DNA of 64,000 bases from Paracoccus sp. IB05 (GTDB lineage: Bacteria > Pseudomonadota > Alphaproteobacteria > Rhodobacterales > Rhodobacteraceae), in contig NZ_JAEFCF010000003.1 of assembly GCF_016405985.1 (NCBI RefSeq), forward strand, positions 62,001-126,000, given 5' to 3'. Both the position numbers and the translations under genes were made by a program. The notes beneath the pieces are model-generated. The model was not told the DNA's origin, did no database searches, and worked only from the letters and a program-made list of their open reading frames with translations. Positions 63,206 to 64,000 of this stretch are shown piece after piece; within the stretch, counting starts at the first letter, position 1, and each line of letters opens with the position of its first letter.

Positions 63206-64000
63206 ATGACCCGTTGCCTTTCTTACCTTGCCGGAGCCGCTTCGGCCATCGCGATTGCCACCGCAGCGCAGGCCGCAGACCCCGAGCTGACCGTTTTCGA
63301 CTGGGCTGGCTGGGAAATTGACGGCGCGCTCGCCCCCTATGTCGCAAAACACGGCCAGAAGCCGACCTATGCGTTCTACGCCGATGACGATGAGGCGTTC
63401 CAGAAGGTCTCTTCGGGGTTCAAGGCCGATGTTGTCCACCCCTGCCCCGGCGCCGTGCCGAATTACCGCGAAGCCGGGCTGATCGAGCCCTGGGATACCT
63501 CGAAAATCGAGGCTTTCGCCAATATCGACCCGGAATTGCTGGAATCGCATCACATCAAGGATGCTGAGGGCGTCTGGTTCATCCCCTATGATTTTGCCTA
63601 TACGGCCATCGCCTATAACAAAGACAAAGTCTCCGAGGACAAGGTCGCCTCGCTGAATGTTTTCCTCAACCCCGAGTTCAAGGGCAAGATCGCGATTTCG
63701 GACAATTCCGATGACGCCTGGGCGCTTGGTTTCCTCGCCACCGGCACCACCTCCTGGGATGGGGTGACCGATGAGCAGATCGAGAAAGCCGCCGCCTGGC
63801 TGCGCGAAGCCGCGCCGAATGTGCGCTCCTGGTGGTCGGATCCGTCGGAACTGGCGCAGCTGATGGCGAGCGGAGAGGTCGAGGTTGCCTGGTCCTGGAA
63901 TGACCCGGTTGCCATTTTGCAGGCCGATGGTTTCCCGGTGGGCTTCAACCGCGCGCCGGCCGAGGGTTCTACCACCTTCTTCTGCGGTTTCGTCAATATG
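63206..64000 (+). CDS. Spermidine/putrescine-type periplasmic binding protein (3' end outside window)
   Basis: An open frame of 265 codons from ATG 63206 (AGAGGAG upstream) reaching the window end without a stop. Signal peptide residues 1-23 end AQA-AD. The mature part follows PotD/PotF-like proteins: LTVFDWAGWEIDGALAPYVAKHG, FQKVSSGFKADVVHPC, WFIPYDFAYTAIAYNKDKV, NPEFKGKIAISDNSDDAWALGFL, EVEVAWSWNDPVAIL. It would feed a polyamine or related amine ABC transporter whose other genes lie downstream. Confidence 0.9.
   Translation, partial: MTRCLSYLAGAASAIAIATAAQAADPELTVFDWAGWEIDGALAPYVAKHGQKPTYAFYADDDEAFQKVSSGFKADVVHPCPGAVPNYREAGLIEPWDTSKIEAFANIDPELLESHHIKDAEGVWFIPYDFAYTAIAYNKDKVSEDKVASLNVFLNPEFKGKIAISDNSDDAWALGFLATGTTSWDGVTDEQIEKAAAWLREAAPNVRSWWSDPSELAQLMASGEVEVAWSWNDPVAILQADGFPVGFNRAPAEGSTTFFCGFVNM

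Overview
The window is GC-rich, densely coded alphaproteobacterial chromosome and most likely comes from a Rhodobacterales (Rhodobacter/Paracoccus/Gemmobacter-like) bacterium. Evidence: a circularly permuted two-piece tmRNA with the tag ANDNSAPVAMAA, a trgA-trgB pair as known from Rhodobacter, an alr-mlaE-mlaF ... radA-cvpA-purF backbone, a B12-dependent ribonucleotide reductase, and a short intergenic repeat (core GGGATATTTAAGGACAGAAAAT) placed after many genes. No rRNA, tRNA, CRISPR, prophage or complete insertion sequence was found.

Layout. (1) 1-12.0 kb: a sugar/polyol catabolic island. It has the end of one DhaL gene, a second DhaL, a 683-residue protein joining a SorC-type DNA-binding regulator to a DhaK ketose-kinase subunit, an Lsr/Rbs-like ABC transporter (permease, binding protein, ATPase, permease), a PfkB kinase, a second stand-alone SorC regulator and a class II aldolase/short-chain dehydrogenase fusion. 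Two promoter regions, in front of the transporter operon and in front of the aldolase/dehydrogenase, carry the same operator layout: two TGNCAT-type boxes exactly 20 bp apart. (2) 12.3-17.9 kb: bluB under a cobalamin riboswitch, a bactofilin, a DUF1489 protein, the B12-dependent nrdJ and a DUF1275 membrane protein. (3) 18-26.7 kb: ssrA, a TetR/SMR efflux pair with a perfect operator, PPK2, DUF1428 and VOC proteins, an OmpA-family protein with an 18-nt tandem repeat, and a divergent LysR/glutaryl-CoA dehydrogenase pair. (4) 27-42.8 kb: mostly housekeeping: pyrC, pyrE, dnaB, alr, mlaEF, a PqiA-like protein, an LLM oxidoreductase, radA, cvpA, purF and an SDR.

(5) 42.8-52.8 kb: a MocR regulator, about 1.8 kb without a supportable gene, then a second sugar ABC system (binding protein, two permeases, ATPase, ketose 3-epimerase-like TIM barrel) divergent from an AraC/XylR-type regulator. 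(6) 53-58.8 kb: a region with signs of decay and signalling. It holds an MFS exporter that seems to lack one membrane helix, a carboxymuconolactone decarboxylase-like gene translationally overlapped with an ECF41 sigma factor behind a recognisable ECF41 promoter, a zinc-less alcohol dehydrogenase, and divergent from it an HxlR regulator interrupted by an in-frame TAG. About 1 kb of empty DNA and a GntR regulator follow. (7) 59-64 kb: trgB, trgA, a class V aminotransferase, a trans-aconitate methyltransferase-like gene, and the start of a polyamine-type binding protein cut by the window end.

The most unusual system is the first island. A regulator fused to a ketose-binding kinase subunit is encoded next to its DhaL partner, a transporter and a paralogous stand-alone regulator. 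The repeated operator suggests that one signal, probably a short-chain ketose or its phosphate, controls uptake and catabolism together. All functional assignments rest on motifs read by eye; substrates are not established.
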